A DNA stretch of 42,088 nucleotides from Paracoccus laeviglucosivorans. Its GTDB lineage: Bacteria > Pseudomonadota > Alphaproteobacteria > Rhodobacterales > Rhodobacteraceae. The position numbers and the translations under genes were made by a program. Where the stretch lies: NCBI RefSeq assembly GCF_900182695.1, contig NZ_FXTK01000025.1, positions 1 to 42,088 of the forward strand. Reading direction: 5' to 3'. How positions within the stretch are numbered: position 1 is the first letter of the stretch; the number at the start of each line of letters is the position of its first letter. The notes under the pieces were generated by a model, which ran no database searches, had not been told where the DNA came from, and saw only the letters and a list, made by a program, of their open reading frames with translations. Below, piece by piece: positions 1 to 7,872 of this stretch.

Positions 1-698
1 CCCGCCTTGCGGCCCTCGGGCTCGCGCGTCGAGACGATTTCCAGCCGCGGCGCGACATCGACGCCGTAATCGCCGGGGGTCTTTTCCTCCAGCGGCTTCT
101 TCTTGGCCTTCATGATGTTGGGCAGCGAGGCATAGCGCGGCTCATTCAGGCGCAGGTCGGCGGTGACCACGGCGGGCAGGCCCACCTCGATCGTCTGCAG
201 ACCGCCATCGACTTCGCGCGTGACGCGGACCTTGCCGCCGTCGAGTTCCAGCTTGCTGGCGAAGGTCGCCTGACCCCAGCCCAGCAGCGCCGCCAGCATC
301 TGGCCGGTGGCGTTCATGTCGTTGTCGATGGCCTGCTTGCCCGCGATGACCAGCTGCGCGCCTTCGGCTTTCGCCACGGCGGCCAGGATCTTGGCCACGG
401 CCAGAGGTTCGATATCGGTCGCGGCATCATCGGCGGCGACCACCAGGATCGCGCGGTCGGCACCCATCGCCAGCGCGGTGCGCAGCGTTTCCTGCGCCTG
501 TTTCACGCCGATGCTGACGGCGATCACTTCTTCGGCCTTGCCCGCCTCTTTCAGGCGGATCGCCTCTTCGACCGCGATCTCGTCGAAGGGGTTCATCGAC
601 ATCTTGACGTTCGCAAGATCAACGCCCGACCCATCCGCCTTCACGCGGGCCTTCACGTTGTAGTCGATCACGCGCTTCACGGGCACGAGGAGTTTCAT
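1..698 (-). CDS. etfB: Electron transfer flavoprotein subunit beta (3' end outside window)
   Basis: Beta subunit of the soluble heterodimeric ETF, which collects electrons from acyl-CoA dehydrogenases and passes them to ETF-ubiquinone oxidoreductase. Reading down from the ATG at 698, the protein begins [16 protein letters not shown] and contains the family stretches [36 protein letters not shown] and [27 protein letters not shown]. About 232 residues are present. The usual length is near 250, so only the last 20 or so are missing. The start has a GAGG box overlapping the stop of the ABC ATPase gene, with only 8 bases between the genes, so translation is probably coupled to the catabolic operon. 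An acyl-CoA dehydrogenase in the same operon supplies a natural electron donor. Whether this is the cell's only etfB cannot be told from here. Confidence 0.96.
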   Translation of the reverse strand, partial: MKLLVPVKRVIDYNVKARVKADGSGVDLANVKMSMNPFDEIAVEEAIRLKEAGKAEEVIAVSIGVKQAQETLRTALAMGADRAILVVAADDAATDIEPLAVAKILAAVAKAEGAQLVIAGKQAIDNDMNATGQMLAALLGWGQATFASKLELDGGKVRVTREVDGGLQTIEVGLPAVVTADLRLNEPRYASLPNIMKAKKKPLEEKTPGDYGVDVAPRLEIVSTREPEGRKA

Positions 699-706
699 CA
701 GGGGCC

Positions 707-1453
707 TCAGTGGATGATTTGCGACAGGAATTGGCGGGCGCGGTCAGTCTGGGGATTGCCGAAGAATTCGTCCGGGCGGCCCTGTTCCATGATGCTGCCG
801 CGATCCATGAAGACCACGCGATCCGCGACTTCGCGGGCAAAGCCCATTTCGTGGGTGACGCAGATCATCGTCATGCCTTCGCCCGCCAGCGTCTTCATCG
901 TTTCCAGCACTTCCTTGACCATTTCGGGGTCCAGCGCCGAGGTGGGTTCGTCGAACAGCATGATCCCCGGCTGCATGCAAAGCGACCTTGCGATGGCCGC
1001 GCGCTGCTGCTGACCGCCGGACAATTGCGATGGGTATTTCCCGGCCTGATCCCCGATGCGGACCTTGGCCAGCAGTTCCATCGCGCGGGCCTCGGCCTCG
1101 GCACGGGACAGTTTCAGCGTGGTGCGCGGCGCGATGGTGCAGTTGTCAAGGATCGTCATATGCGGGAACAGGTTGAAGTTCTGAAACACCATGCCGGTCA
1201 CCGAACGGACCTGCGCGATGCTGTCGGCGCTGCGGTCCAGCTTGATGCCGTTGACCACGATCTGGCCGCCGTCATGTTGTTCGATATGGTTGATGCAGCG
1301 GATCAGGGTCGATTTCCCCGAACCCGAGGGGCCACAGATCACGACCTTTTCGCCTGCCGCAATCTCAAGGTTGACGTCGTTCAGGGCCGCGAAATCACCG
1401 AAGCGTTTCATGACGCCAGCCAGTCGGACGGCAGGAACGGGAGGATTGTTCAT
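707..1453 (-). CDS. Polar amino acid-type ABC transporter ATP-binding protein
   Basis: ATPase of a GlnQ/HisP-type importer, acting as a cytoplasmic homodimer on the adjacent permease. The 248-residue protein has all nucleotide-binding motifs: Walker [10 protein letters not shown] (41-49), Q-loop Gln91, signature LSGGQQQR (144-151), Walker B IMLFDEP (164-170) and H-loop His201. The start has AAGGA eight bases upstream. It follows the permease gene by 24 bases and is coupled to etfB downstream. Family membership is clear; the substrate is unknown. The operon context (CoA transferase, acyl-CoA dehydrogenase, hydratase, lyase) suggests a small carboxylic or amino acid that the operon then degrades. 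Confidence 0.95.
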   Translation of the reverse strand: MNNPPVPAVRLAGVMKRFGDFAALNDVNLEIAAGEKVVICGPSGSGKSTLIRCINHIEQHDGGQIVVNGIKLDRSADSIAQVRSVTGMVFQNFNLFPHMTILDNCTIAPRTTLKLSRAEAEARAMELLAKVRIGDQAGKYPSQLSGGQQQRAAIARSLCMQPGIMLFDEPTSALDPEMVKEVLETMKTLAGEGMTMICVTHEMGFAREVADRVVFMDRGSIMEQGRPDEFFGNPQTDRARQFLSQIIH

Positions 1454-1477
1454 AGCTATATTCCTTGTCCGGGTGGC

Positions 1478-2185
1478 TTAGCGGCGCAGAAAGCCAAGAC
1501 GTTTTGCACTGGCGGCGGCAGGGACCGAGCGACCGAAATGGCTTTCCAGTCGGGCCTGCACAATGTCCCACAGGCTGGTCAGGATCAGATAATAGATGGT
1601 CGCTGCGGCATAGACCTCAAGCACTTGGAACTGCTCCTGCATCAGCAGATCGCTGCGGCGCATGATCTCCTCGACCGAGATGACCGAGGCCAGCGAAGTG
1701 GCCTTCAGCAGCCCATTGATCGAGTTGCCCAGCGGCGGGACCATCAGGCGGAACGCCTGCGGCAGTGTCACCCGCCAAAAGATCGTGCGGCGGCTGAGGT
1801 TCAGTGACCAGCCCGCTTCGGTCTGGCCCTTGGGGACGGCCAGAAAGCCGGTGCGGACGATTTCGGCCATATAGGACGCTTCGTTCAGAATAAGGCCCAG
1901 CAGCGCCGATTGCAGAACGCTTAGCTTGATGCCGAACAGCGGCAGCCCCGCATAGATCACCACAAGCTGGATCAGCAGCGGCGTGCCGCGAAAGAACCAG
2001 ATGTAGAAGCGGGCCGGGAATGCCAGCAGCGGTTTGCCGGACATGCGCATCAGCGCGATGATCATGCCCAGGCAAAGGCCGCCGATGACGGCCGCCACGG
2101 TCAGGCCGATCGTGACTCCGACGCCCCCGATCAGGAAGCTGTTGAAAAGATAGTTCACGAAGGCGTCGAAGTTGAAGATCGGCAT
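1478..2185 (-). CDS. Polar amino acid-type ABC transporter permease
   Basis: Inner-membrane subunit of the HisM/GlnP family, 235 residues. It starts MPIFNFDAF and has several hydrophobic spans, the first near residues 17-45. The coupling (EAA-type) region lies near residue 120-150 (KGQTEAGWSLNLSRR followed by VTLPQAFR), which docks on the ATPase. Only one permease gene is present, whereas many systems of this type have two, so it probably forms a homodimer. No strong Shine-Dalgarno box is visible at the ATG, but the frame and length fit the family well. It sits between the binding protein and ATPase genes in one minus-strand operon. Confidence 0.93.
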   Translation of the reverse strand: MPIFNFDAFVNYLFNSFLIGGVGVTIGLTVAAVIGGLCLGMIIALMRMSGKPLLAFPARFYIWFFRGTPLLIQLVVIYAGLPLFGIKLSVLQSALLGLILNEASYMAEIVRTGFLAVPKGQTEAGWSLNLSRRTIFWRVTLPQAFRLMVPPLGNSINGLLKATSLASVISVEEIMRRSDLLMQEQFQVLEVYAAATIYYLILTSLWDIVQARLESHFGRSVPAAASAKRLGFLRR

Positions 2186-2223
2186 CTGCAGGGCTTTCGT
2201 TCAAAGGTTCCGCGCGTTCGGCA

Positions 2224-3072
2224 TCACTGAGCCGGACCGGGGCCGGCGATTTCCAGCGGTTCGTCTTGTGCCAGCGGCGTCAGGCTGAATTTCTGAAACA
2301 GCGCATCATAGCTGCCATCCTTGCGCATGTCGTTCAGCGCGGTGACGATCGCATCGGCCACCGCCTTGTCGCGGAATGCCAGCGTGGCACGGGTCTTGCC
2401 CAGTCCCGACAGCACCTCTTTGACCTGACCGCGCCCGACCAGATCGCGGGCCACGCTATCGACCAGCACGGCATTGTCCACCTGACGCGCGCGCAGGGCG
2501 GCGACGACATTGCTGGCGGTCGGGAATGAGCGGACCTCGACGGCGGACTTGCCCTCGGCGGCGGCCGCGTCGCTGAATTTCTTCAGCCATGCCATCTGGT
2601 AACTGTTCACCTCGACCGCCGAGGATTTGCCAAGCAGGTCCTGATCGCCCGCCATCTGCACATCGCTGTCGGGCAAAACCGCGACCGAGATCGATTGCTG
2701 GCTATAGGGCACGGTATACATCAGCTTGGAGCGTTCTTCGTTCCAGAACATGCCGGTGTTCAGCCCGTCGATCCGGCCTGCATTCATCGCCGGGATCATG
2801 GCGGGGAAATCCATGCGCACCAGTTCGATCTGGATGCACAGCCGCTTGGCGATCTCGGCGGCCAGTTCGACGTTAAGGCCCTGCAATTCGCCTTTTTCAT
2901 CGACGAATTGCTGCGGCGGGTTCGTCGGGTTGATCGACAGCATCAGCTTGCCCGGCTCGACCAGATGTTTGTCGGAAATGGCCGGGGTGCAGGTCTGCGC
3001 GGCGACAGGCCCCGCGACGGCAAGAAAGGCGGCGGCCAGCACAGCGGCGCCAAGGGTCGGTTTCATCTTCAT
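2224..3072 (-). CDS. Polar amino acid-type ABC transporter substrate-binding protein
   Basis: Periplasmic type-3 solute-binding protein (SBP_bac_3 fold), 282 residues from the start chosen. The open frame runs 69 codons further upstream, but MKMKPTLGAAVLAAAFLAVAG is a typical Sec signal peptide with cleavage expected after AQ or AA near residue 25. A GGAG box lies 2 bases before the first ATG and 8 bases before the second (3066), so the true start may be two codons later. Family features include QQFVDEKGELQGLNVELAAEIAKRL and the late GSYDALFQKF. It leads the importer genes. The ligand cannot be deduced. Confidence 0.92.
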   Translation of the reverse strand: MKMKPTLGAAVLAAAFLAVAGPVAAQTCTPAISDKHLVEPGKLMLSINPTNPPQQFVDEKGELQGLNVELAAEIAKRLCIQIELVRMDFPAMIPAMNAGRIDGLNTGMFWNEERSKLMYTVPYSQQSISVAVLPDSDVQMAGDQDLLGKSSAVEVNSYQMAWLKKFSDAAAAEGKSAVEVRSFPTASNVVAALRARQVDNAVLVDSVARDLVGRGQVKEVLSGLGKTRATLAFRDKAVADAIVTALNDMRKDGSYDALFQKFSLTPLAQDEPLEIAGPGPAQ

Positions 3073-3155
3073 ATCTCCATGTCGGGTCATGCGGCCGTTG
3101 TCCGGTCCGTCATCTGCTTTGGAAAACCCTGGCGGTGCGCCCGCCAGGGGGCAGT

Positions 3156-3476
3156 TCAAACCGCCTCGTCGAATCTTTCCGAGATAGGACGAAGCTGGAT
3201 CCGGGTGAAGTTCCTTACATGCGGGGTAAAGGGACCAAAGCCCTTTACCCGGTGGAACTCGGGCGTGTCGAAGGCCCATTCGCCATCGACTTCGTAAAGT
3301 GCGGCATAGCGCGGCCCGTCACCCAGCGAAAGGAAGCGGCGGGCGCTGCGCCAGCCGGGGCAGGCCAGCAGGTCCGGGAAATGCTGTTCGACATACCAGC
3401 GGCTGAAGGCGTCTTCGTGTTCGGGATCGATGTCGACCCGGACGATATGCCAGAAGCTTTCATCATCGGCATCCAT
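3156..3476 (-). CDS. Small protein, possibly dimeric alpha/beta-barrel (ferredoxin-like) fold
   Basis: A 106-residue soluble protein with no signal peptide. It begins MDADDESFWHIVRVDIDPEHEDAFSRWYVEQHFPDLLACPG, then has RYAALYEVDGEWAFDTPEF. The pattern of a first beta strand, then EDAFSRWYVEQHFPDLL, then a YEV strand is like EthD/NIPSNAP-type small barrels that act on or bind acyl intermediates. That fold assignment is my inference. A strong AGGAGG box lies 8 bases before the ATG, and the gene starts 3 bases after the stop of the DapA-like gene, so it is a genuine operon member. Function unknown. It could be an accessory to the lyase or hydratase steps. Confidence 0.8.
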   Translation of the reverse strand: MDADDESFWHIVRVDIDPEHEDAFSRWYVEQHFPDLLACPGWRSARRFLSLGDGPRYAALYEVDGEWAFDTPEFHRVKGFGPFTPHVRNFTRIQLRPISERFDEAV

Positions 3477-3479
3477 CGC

Positions 3480-4424
3480 CTACGCCTCCTGCCGCAGCAG
3501 ACCGGCCTGTTCCAGACCGGCAAGGATGCGGGCCTCGACCTCGGGCAGGATCGGCATCAGGGGTGCGCGGGGGTGGTCATGCGCGATGATGCCCATGGCC
3601 TTCAGGCCGGTCTTCATGCGGGTGTGCATGTCCATGACGGGCGCTTCGTGATAGATCGCGCGGACTACCGGATACAGCCGGTCATTGGCTTGGCGCAGCG
3701 CCGCCAGATCGCCCGCGCGATGGGCCGCCCACAGATCCGCGAACAGGCCCGGCACAAGGCTGATCAGCCCCGACAGGATACCCTGACACCCGATCGCCAG
3801 TTGCGGCAGGAACCAGTTGTAGTTCGAGGCCAGCACCGCCACATCTGGCGCGGCCTTGGCCAGCGCGCGGACGTTTTCGTCATAGGCCAGGATCGTGTCG
3901 CTGCCTTCCTTGACCGCGATGACCTGCGGAATGGTGGCAAGTTCGGCCAGCACCTGCGTGCCATAGCCCAGCCCCGAGGTTACCGGATACTCGAACAGCG
4001 ACACCGGGATCGAGATCGCGTCGGCAATCGCCCGGATATAGGCGCTGGGGGCGCGGGCCGTCAGCGACGCGCCGCCGCCCAGCGGAATGGCCGGGAAGAT
4101 CACGGCGCAATCCGCGCCCTCGGCCTCGGCCAGCTTGGCCTGCGCGATGGCGTCGGTGGTGCAATGGGCGATGACGCCTGCCAGCAGGGGTTTGGCACCG
4201 ATGCGGGCGCGGGTGCGGCGGATGACCTCGCGCCGTTCGTCGTCAGACAGCGCGCCGCCTTCGCCCGCATGTCCGTTCACCAGAACCGCCGCGATGCTGT
4301 CGGGGGTGGCGCAGTAATCCAGCACGGCATCGTAGCCGTCCCAGTCGATGGAAAGATCCTGGTGAAACGGCAGCACGGTCGCGACCGTCAGCCCGTGCAG
4401 ATCCTTGCCTGTCAGTTTCGTCAT
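3480..4424 (-). CDS. DapA/NAL-family (dihydrodipicolinate synthase-like) lyase or aldolase
   Basis: Class I aldolase-fold TIM barrel of 314 residues. The Schiff-base lysine is Lys172 in VIAVKEGSD and the conserved tyrosine is Tyr146 in LFEYPV. The substrate carboxylate loop, usually GTTGE, reads GHAGEG at 51-56. Family members catalyse reversible aldol cleavage or dehydration of 2-oxo acids. This gene is unlikely to be the lysine-pathway DapA, because it sits inside a CoA catabolic operon and has the altered loop. AAGGA lies seven bases before the ATG. In this operon it could release pyruvate or another oxo acid from the end product. The reaction is not identifiable from sequence alone. Confidence 0.9.
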   Translation of the reverse strand: MTKLTGKDLHGLTVATVLPFHQDLSIDWDGYDAVLDYCATPDSIAAVLVNGHAGEGGALSDDERREVIRRTRARIGAKPLLAGVIAHCTTDAIAQAKLAEAEGADCAVIFPAIPLGGGASLTARAPSAYIRAIADAISIPVSLFEYPVTSGLGYGTQVLAELATIPQVIAVKEGSDTILAYDENVRALAKAAPDVAVLASNYNWFLPQLAIGCQGILSGLISLVPGLFADLWAAHRAGDLAALRQANDRLYPVVRAIYHEAPVMDMHTRMKTGLKAMGIIAHDHPRAPLMPILPEVEARILAGLEQAGLLRQEA

Positions 4425-4436
4425 CGGCTTTTCCTT

Positions 4437-4874
4437 TCAGGCAGCAGCAGGTTTGCGGCGGGGGAATTTCAGGGTGGCGCGCGCCTTCAACACCTCGGTG
4501 CCCTGTTCGTTCGTGGCGCTGGCTTCCCAGATGATGGTGCGGTTTTCCTCGATCTTTTCGGCGATCCAGACCGAAAAGCTGATCGTGTCGCCGTAAAAGA
4601 CCGGACCGGTGAACCAGAAGCGGTCCTCGATGGACACGCCGATGGTGCCGACCAGTTCCGCCGTCAGGATCGAGGTGCAGATGCCCGCGACCATGATCCC
4701 CGGCGCCAGCCGCTGGCCGAAACGGGTGGCACCCGCATAGGCCTGATCGACATGGACCGGACCGAAATCGCCGGTGGCTGCGATGTACAGCGCGCCGTCC
4801 GCCTCGGTTACGGTCTTGGCCAGCACCACCCGATCGCCGACCGACAGATCGTCGAAGGAAATCGGGTCATACAT
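4437..4874 (-). CDS. MaoC-like (R-hydratase) dehydratase, catalytically intact subunit
   Basis: Single hot-dog enoyl-CoA hydratase of 145 residues. The hydratase 2 motif reads TGDFGPVHVDQAYA, placing catalytic Asp36 and His41 as in PhaJ/MaoC, followed by FGQRLAPGIM. The start ATG at 4874 overlaps the end of the preceding hot-dog gene by 8 bases (ATGTATGA), so the two are translationally coupled. A longer open frame upstream is out of phase with the neighbour and is not used. It probably adds water to the double bond made by the acyl-CoA dehydrogenase. The paired gene upstream has lost these catalytic residues, which suggests a heteromer. Confidence 0.9.
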   Translation of the reverse strand: MYDPISFDDLSVGDRVVLAKTVTEADGALYIAATGDFGPVHVDQAYAGATRFGQRLAPGIMVAGICTSILTAELVGTIGVSIEDRFWFTGPVFYGDTISFSVWIAEKIEENRTIIWEASATNEQGTEVLKARATLKFPRRKPAAA

Positions 4875-5280
4875 CGGCACGGTCCCCGGCAAAGGGCACC
4901 AGCACCGCCTCGCCGGTGGCGACGATTTGGGCGTCGGGATTGCGGCGGATCTCGATGCTGCAGGTCGCGGTCCCGCCGTCCAGCGCGGTGACGCGGGCCA
5001 GTGCTTCGACCGACTGGCCGACGCCCACGGGGGTCGCGAAATCAAAGGCGATGCGCCCAATGCGGCGACCCGATCCGCCAAGGCGGCTCAGCGCGGTGGT
5101 GGCCAGCGCCCCCACAGCCAGTTCGAAAGCGACGGGGCCGTCAGCCCCTTCGGCGCGGGCGCGCAGGGCATCGACGTAAAGCCCGCCCATATTGCCGCTG
5201 ATGCCGGTGAACATGGCCTGTTCGGCCACCGTCATGGTCTTGCGAAAGGAAAATTCCTGTCCGACGGTCAGTTGATCCAT
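4867..5280 (-). CDS. Hot-dog fold protein, degenerate MaoC-like partner subunit
   Basis: Hot-dog protein of 137 residues. Where the next gene has the Asp and His catalytic pair, this one has Asn30 and Tyr35 (ISGNMGGLYVD), so it is probably not a hydratase on its own. An ATG at 5286 overlaps the upstream stop as ATGA, but GGAGG is only one base from it. The same box is seven bases from the in-frame ATG at 5280, which I therefore take as the start. The gene overlaps the intact MaoC-like gene by 8 bases. Two-subunit hot-dog hydratases with one silent subunit are known (for example ChsH1-ChsH2 and HadAB), so a structural or substrate-binding role is likely. Confidence 0.85.
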   Translation of the reverse strand: MDQLTVGQEFSFRKTMTVAEQAMFTGISGNMGGLYVDALRARAEGADGPVAFELAVGALATTALSRLGGSGRRIGRIAFDFATPVGVGQSVEALARVTALDGGTATCSIEIRRNPDAQIVATGEAVLVPFAGDRADV

Positions 5281-5282
5281 CG

Positions 5283-6455
5283 TCATGCCTCCAGAAAGTC
5301 GAAACCGTGTTTGATCGTGGCGCGGGCGACCAGCATCCGGTGAATCTCGGACGTGCCGTCATAGATCCGCGTCACGCGGGCGTCGCGATACATCCGCTCC
5401 AACGGCATTTCCTTGGTAAAGCCCATGCCGCCAAAGACCTGAATGGCGCGGTCCACCACGCGGCCCTGCATCTCGGACGCGGCGATCTTCACGGCGGACA
5501 CCTTGGTGCGCACATCGCGGCCCTGATCCAGTTCCCATGCGGTGTTCAGCACCATCATCTTGACGCCGAAAATCTCAATGGCGCTGTCCGCGATCAGCTT
5601 TTGCACCATCTGGAAATCGCCGATGGGCTTGCCGAATTGCTGGCGGTCGGCCGCATAGCGGCGCATCAGGTCCAGTGCACGGGTCGCCATGCCGACGGCA
5701 CGCGCGCCGATATGGGCCAGCCGGATTTCCTGCACGCTGTTCATGATCAGGCCAAAGCCGCCGCCCACCTCGCCCAGGACCGCATCTGCGGGGATGCGGC
5801 AGTCCTCGAACGCCAGTTCGGCGTGGCCATAACCGCGATGGCCCATCATCGGCTGGGTCCGCGCGACCTTGAAACCGGGCGTGCCCTTATCGACCAGGAA
5901 CAGGGTGATCCCGCCGCGCGCCCGCTTTTCCTTGTCGGTCAGGGCCATGACGATGACGTAATCGGCAATGTCGCCATCGCTGATGAAATGCTTGGTGCCG
6001 TTGATGACCCATTCGTCACCGTCCAGCCGCGCGGTCGTGGAGATCGAGGCGGCGTCGGACCCGGCCCCCGGCTCGGTGATGGCCATGGCGCAGATCTTTT
6101 CGCCGCGGACGGTCGGCAGCAGATATTTCTCGCGCTGGTCGCCCTTGCAGGCCATCAGCATCGGGTAGACCTGACCAAAGACCCGGCGGATCAGCGCGTC
6201 CGAGGTCTTGCCCAGCTCTTCCTCGACCAGGCAGTGATCGACGCAGCTCAGGCCACCGCCGCCGACCTCTTCGGGCATGTTCATCGCAAACAATCCCAGG
6301 GATTGCGCCTTGGACTTGACGGTTGCCAGCTTGTCTGCGGGCACGCGGGCGGTTTCCTCGACCTCGGTTTCCAGCGGCTGGACTTCGGTTTCGACAAAGC
6401 GGCGAACCGTGTCGATCAGCAGGCGGGATTCCTCGGGCAGCGAAAAGTCGATCAT
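5283..6455 (-). CDS. Acyl-CoA dehydrogenase family protein
   Basis: FAD-dependent acyl-CoA dehydrogenase of 390 residues with the normal domain order: N-terminal helical domain, middle beta domain (MAITEPGAGSDAASI, then GTKHFISDGDIADYVIV) and C-terminal helical domain (RQQFGKPIGDFQMVQ, FGGMGFTKEMPLERMYRDARV). It oxidises a CoA thioester at the alpha-beta bond and passes electrons to ETF. The usual catalytic segment YEGT is IYDGTSEIHR here, with Asp366 in the place of the Glu base. ACAD10/11-type enzymes carry Asp at this place. It ends in an ATGA overlap with the hot-dog gene. The substrate is unknown. Confidence 0.95.
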   Translation of the reverse strand: MIDFSLPEESRLLIDTVRRFVETEVQPLETEVEETARVPADKLATVKSKAQSLGLFAMNMPEEVGGGGLSCVDHCLVEEELGKTSDALIRRVFGQVYPMLMACKGDQREKYLLPTVRGEKICAMAITEPGAGSDAASISTTARLDGDEWVINGTKHFISDGDIADYVIVMALTDKEKRARGGITLFLVDKGTPGFKVARTQPMMGHRGYGHAELAFEDCRIPADAVLGEVGGGFGLIMNSVQEIRLAHIGARAVGMATRALDLMRRYAADRQQFGKPIGDFQMVQKLIADSAIEIFGVKMMVLNTAWELDQGRDVRTKVSAVKIAASEMQGRVVDRAIQVFGGMGFTKEMPLERMYRDARVTRIYDGTSEIHRMLVARATIKHGFDFLEA

Positions 6456-6488
6456 GGATGGATTCCGGTCTTGGGGGTGTCGTGGCGG

Positions 6489-7670
6489 TCAGGCGACTGC
6501 GCGGTCCGCGATCAGGCGGGCGATGTCGTCGGGGCTGTAGCCGGCTTCGGCCAGAATTTCGGCGGTCTGCGCGCCCAAGGGCTGCGGCGGCAGCCGCACA
6601 TCGGGCGATGCGCCGTCATAACGCGCGGGGTGCATGACCATGGTGATCGGCTGGCCCGAGGCGCTGTCGCAGGTCTTGAACGCGCCAAGGTGGCGCAGTT
6701 GCGGATCGTCCTGCAGTGCGTCGTAATCCTGCACCGGCGCGTGCCAGACGCCCGCCAGTTCCAGATCGGGCAGCCATTCCGCCGTGGTGCGGGTGACAAG
6801 GCGGGCAGCGACCAGCCGCGTGATGTCTTCGCGCCGGGCAAAGCTGTCCTGTGGGCCGAAGGCTGCCAGTTCCGGGCAATCCAGCCCATTGGCCAGCGCG
6901 GCGGGGGTCGCCATGGAAATCGCGATATGCCCGTCCGCCGTGGCGTGGATGCCATAGGGGCCGGGGCTGAACCACGACGCGATCCCGGCGGTGCCGCGCG
7001 AGGTGGGGCTTTCCGCCCCGTTCAGCCAGGCGGTCAGCGGTTCGACCTGCAAGTCCAGCGCGGCTTGATACAGGTTCACCTCGACCAGACGGCCTTGGCC
7101 GGTGGCGTTGCGCGCCACGACTGCGGCAAGGATGCCAAGCGCATAGATGCTGGCCGCGTGCTGATCGACGATGACCGAGCCAACGGCAGTCGGCGCGCCA
7201 TTGGCCTGACCCGTCCGCGCCGCCAGTCCCGACAGCGCCTGCAACAGCAGATCCTGTCCGGCGCGGTCCTTCCACGGACCATCGGTGCCGAAGCCCGAGG
7301 ACACCGCATAGATCAGGCGGGGGTTGATCTTCTTCAAATCCTCATAGCCCAGACCCAGCCGTGCCATGGTGCCGGGGCGGAAATTCTCCATCACCACATC
7401 GGCGTCCTGCACCAGCTTGCGCACGGCGGCGACGCCTTCGGGGTTCTTCAGGTCGATTACGATGGAACGCTTGTTTCGGCCTGTGGCGATGTGGTTGACG
7501 CTGTCATCGCCGACAAAGCGGTTGGCGACGGCCCAGTTGCGCTGGAACGCGCCGCCCGGCGGTTCCACGGCGATCACATCGGCGCCCAGATCGCCCAGAA
7601 TTTGTGCCGCCAGCGGCCCCGCCAGATAGTGATTGAAGCTAAGGACGCGCAGCCCGGACAGCAGTTCCAT
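6489..7670 (-). CDS. CaiB/BaiF (family III) CoA-transferase
   Basis: Family III CoA-transferase of 393 residues that moves CoA between carboxylic acids, forming a mixed anhydride on an aspartate. Asp169 in GSVIVDQHAASIYALG is at the canonical position. Other family stretches are GDLGADVIAVEPPGG, RNKRSIVIDLKNPEG and DADVVMENFRPGTMARLGLGYEDL. The frame is open 26 codons further upstream, but MELLSGLRVLSFNHYLAGPLAAQ is the family N-terminus and has GGGAAG upstream. It is the first gene of the minus-strand operon, divergent from the LysR gene, and probably activates the acid brought in by the importer. Confidence 0.94.
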   Translation of the reverse strand: MELLSGLRVLSFNHYLAGPLAAQILGDLGADVIAVEPPGGAFQRNWAVANRFVGDDSVNHIATGRNKRSIVIDLKNPEGVAAVRKLVQDADVVMENFRPGTMARLGLGYEDLKKINPRLIYAVSSGFGTDGPWKDRAGQDLLLQALSGLAARTGQANGAPTAVGSVIVDQHAASIYALGILAAVVARNATGQGRLVEVNLYQAALDLQVEPLTAWLNGAESPTSRGTAGIASWFSPGPYGIHATADGHIAISMATPAALANGLDCPELAAFGPQDSFARREDITRLVAARLVTRTTAEWLPDLELAGVWHAPVQDYDALQDDPQLRHLGAFKTCDSASGQPITMVMHPARYDGASPDVRLPPQPLGAQTAEILAEAGYSPDDIARLIADRAVA

Positions 7671-7777
7671 GTCGTTCTTCCCTGTGCTGCCCCTTGTCGG
7701 TGGGGCTTTCTTGGGACCGACTATCCGCCCGCCATGCCATTCCGGCAATATGCATATTGATTATGTTTAATGCCGTA

Positions 7778-7800
7778 TGTATTTGTTGGATGAATACATT
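7778..7800. promoter_or_regulatory. Candidate LysR operator (ATGTAT-N11-ATACAT)
   Basis: Perfect six-base inverted repeat: ATGTAT at 7778-7783 and ATACAT at 7795-7800, separated by 11 bases. This is the T-N11-A architecture of LysR-type recognition sites. It lies 72 bases before the lysR-like start and 108 bases before the CoA-transferase start, in the AT-rich 202-base divergent region. It could control both directions. Confidence 0.7.
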
Positions 7801-7872
7801 TCGCTGTAATCAATCCGCTTTTTTAACAGGCAGTTTGATAAGCTTCGTCATCACGCAGCCAAAGGAACAGGC

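Noticed and set aside
2224..3279. Full 351-codon reading for the first binding protein
   Set aside because: The added 69 codons precede an obvious signal peptide and have no homologous look; the GGAG box supports the later start.
3135..4991. A 618-codon plus-strand open frame
   Set aside because: Shadow of the DapA-like, MaoC-like and small-protein genes, which have good ribosome binding sites and clear motifs.
5307..7760. An 817-codon plus-strand open frame
   Set aside because: It lies opposite the acyl-CoA dehydrogenase and CoA-transferase genes. Its length comes from GC-rich codon bias on the coding strand, and its translation is rich in His, Arg, Gly and Asp with no recognisable domain.
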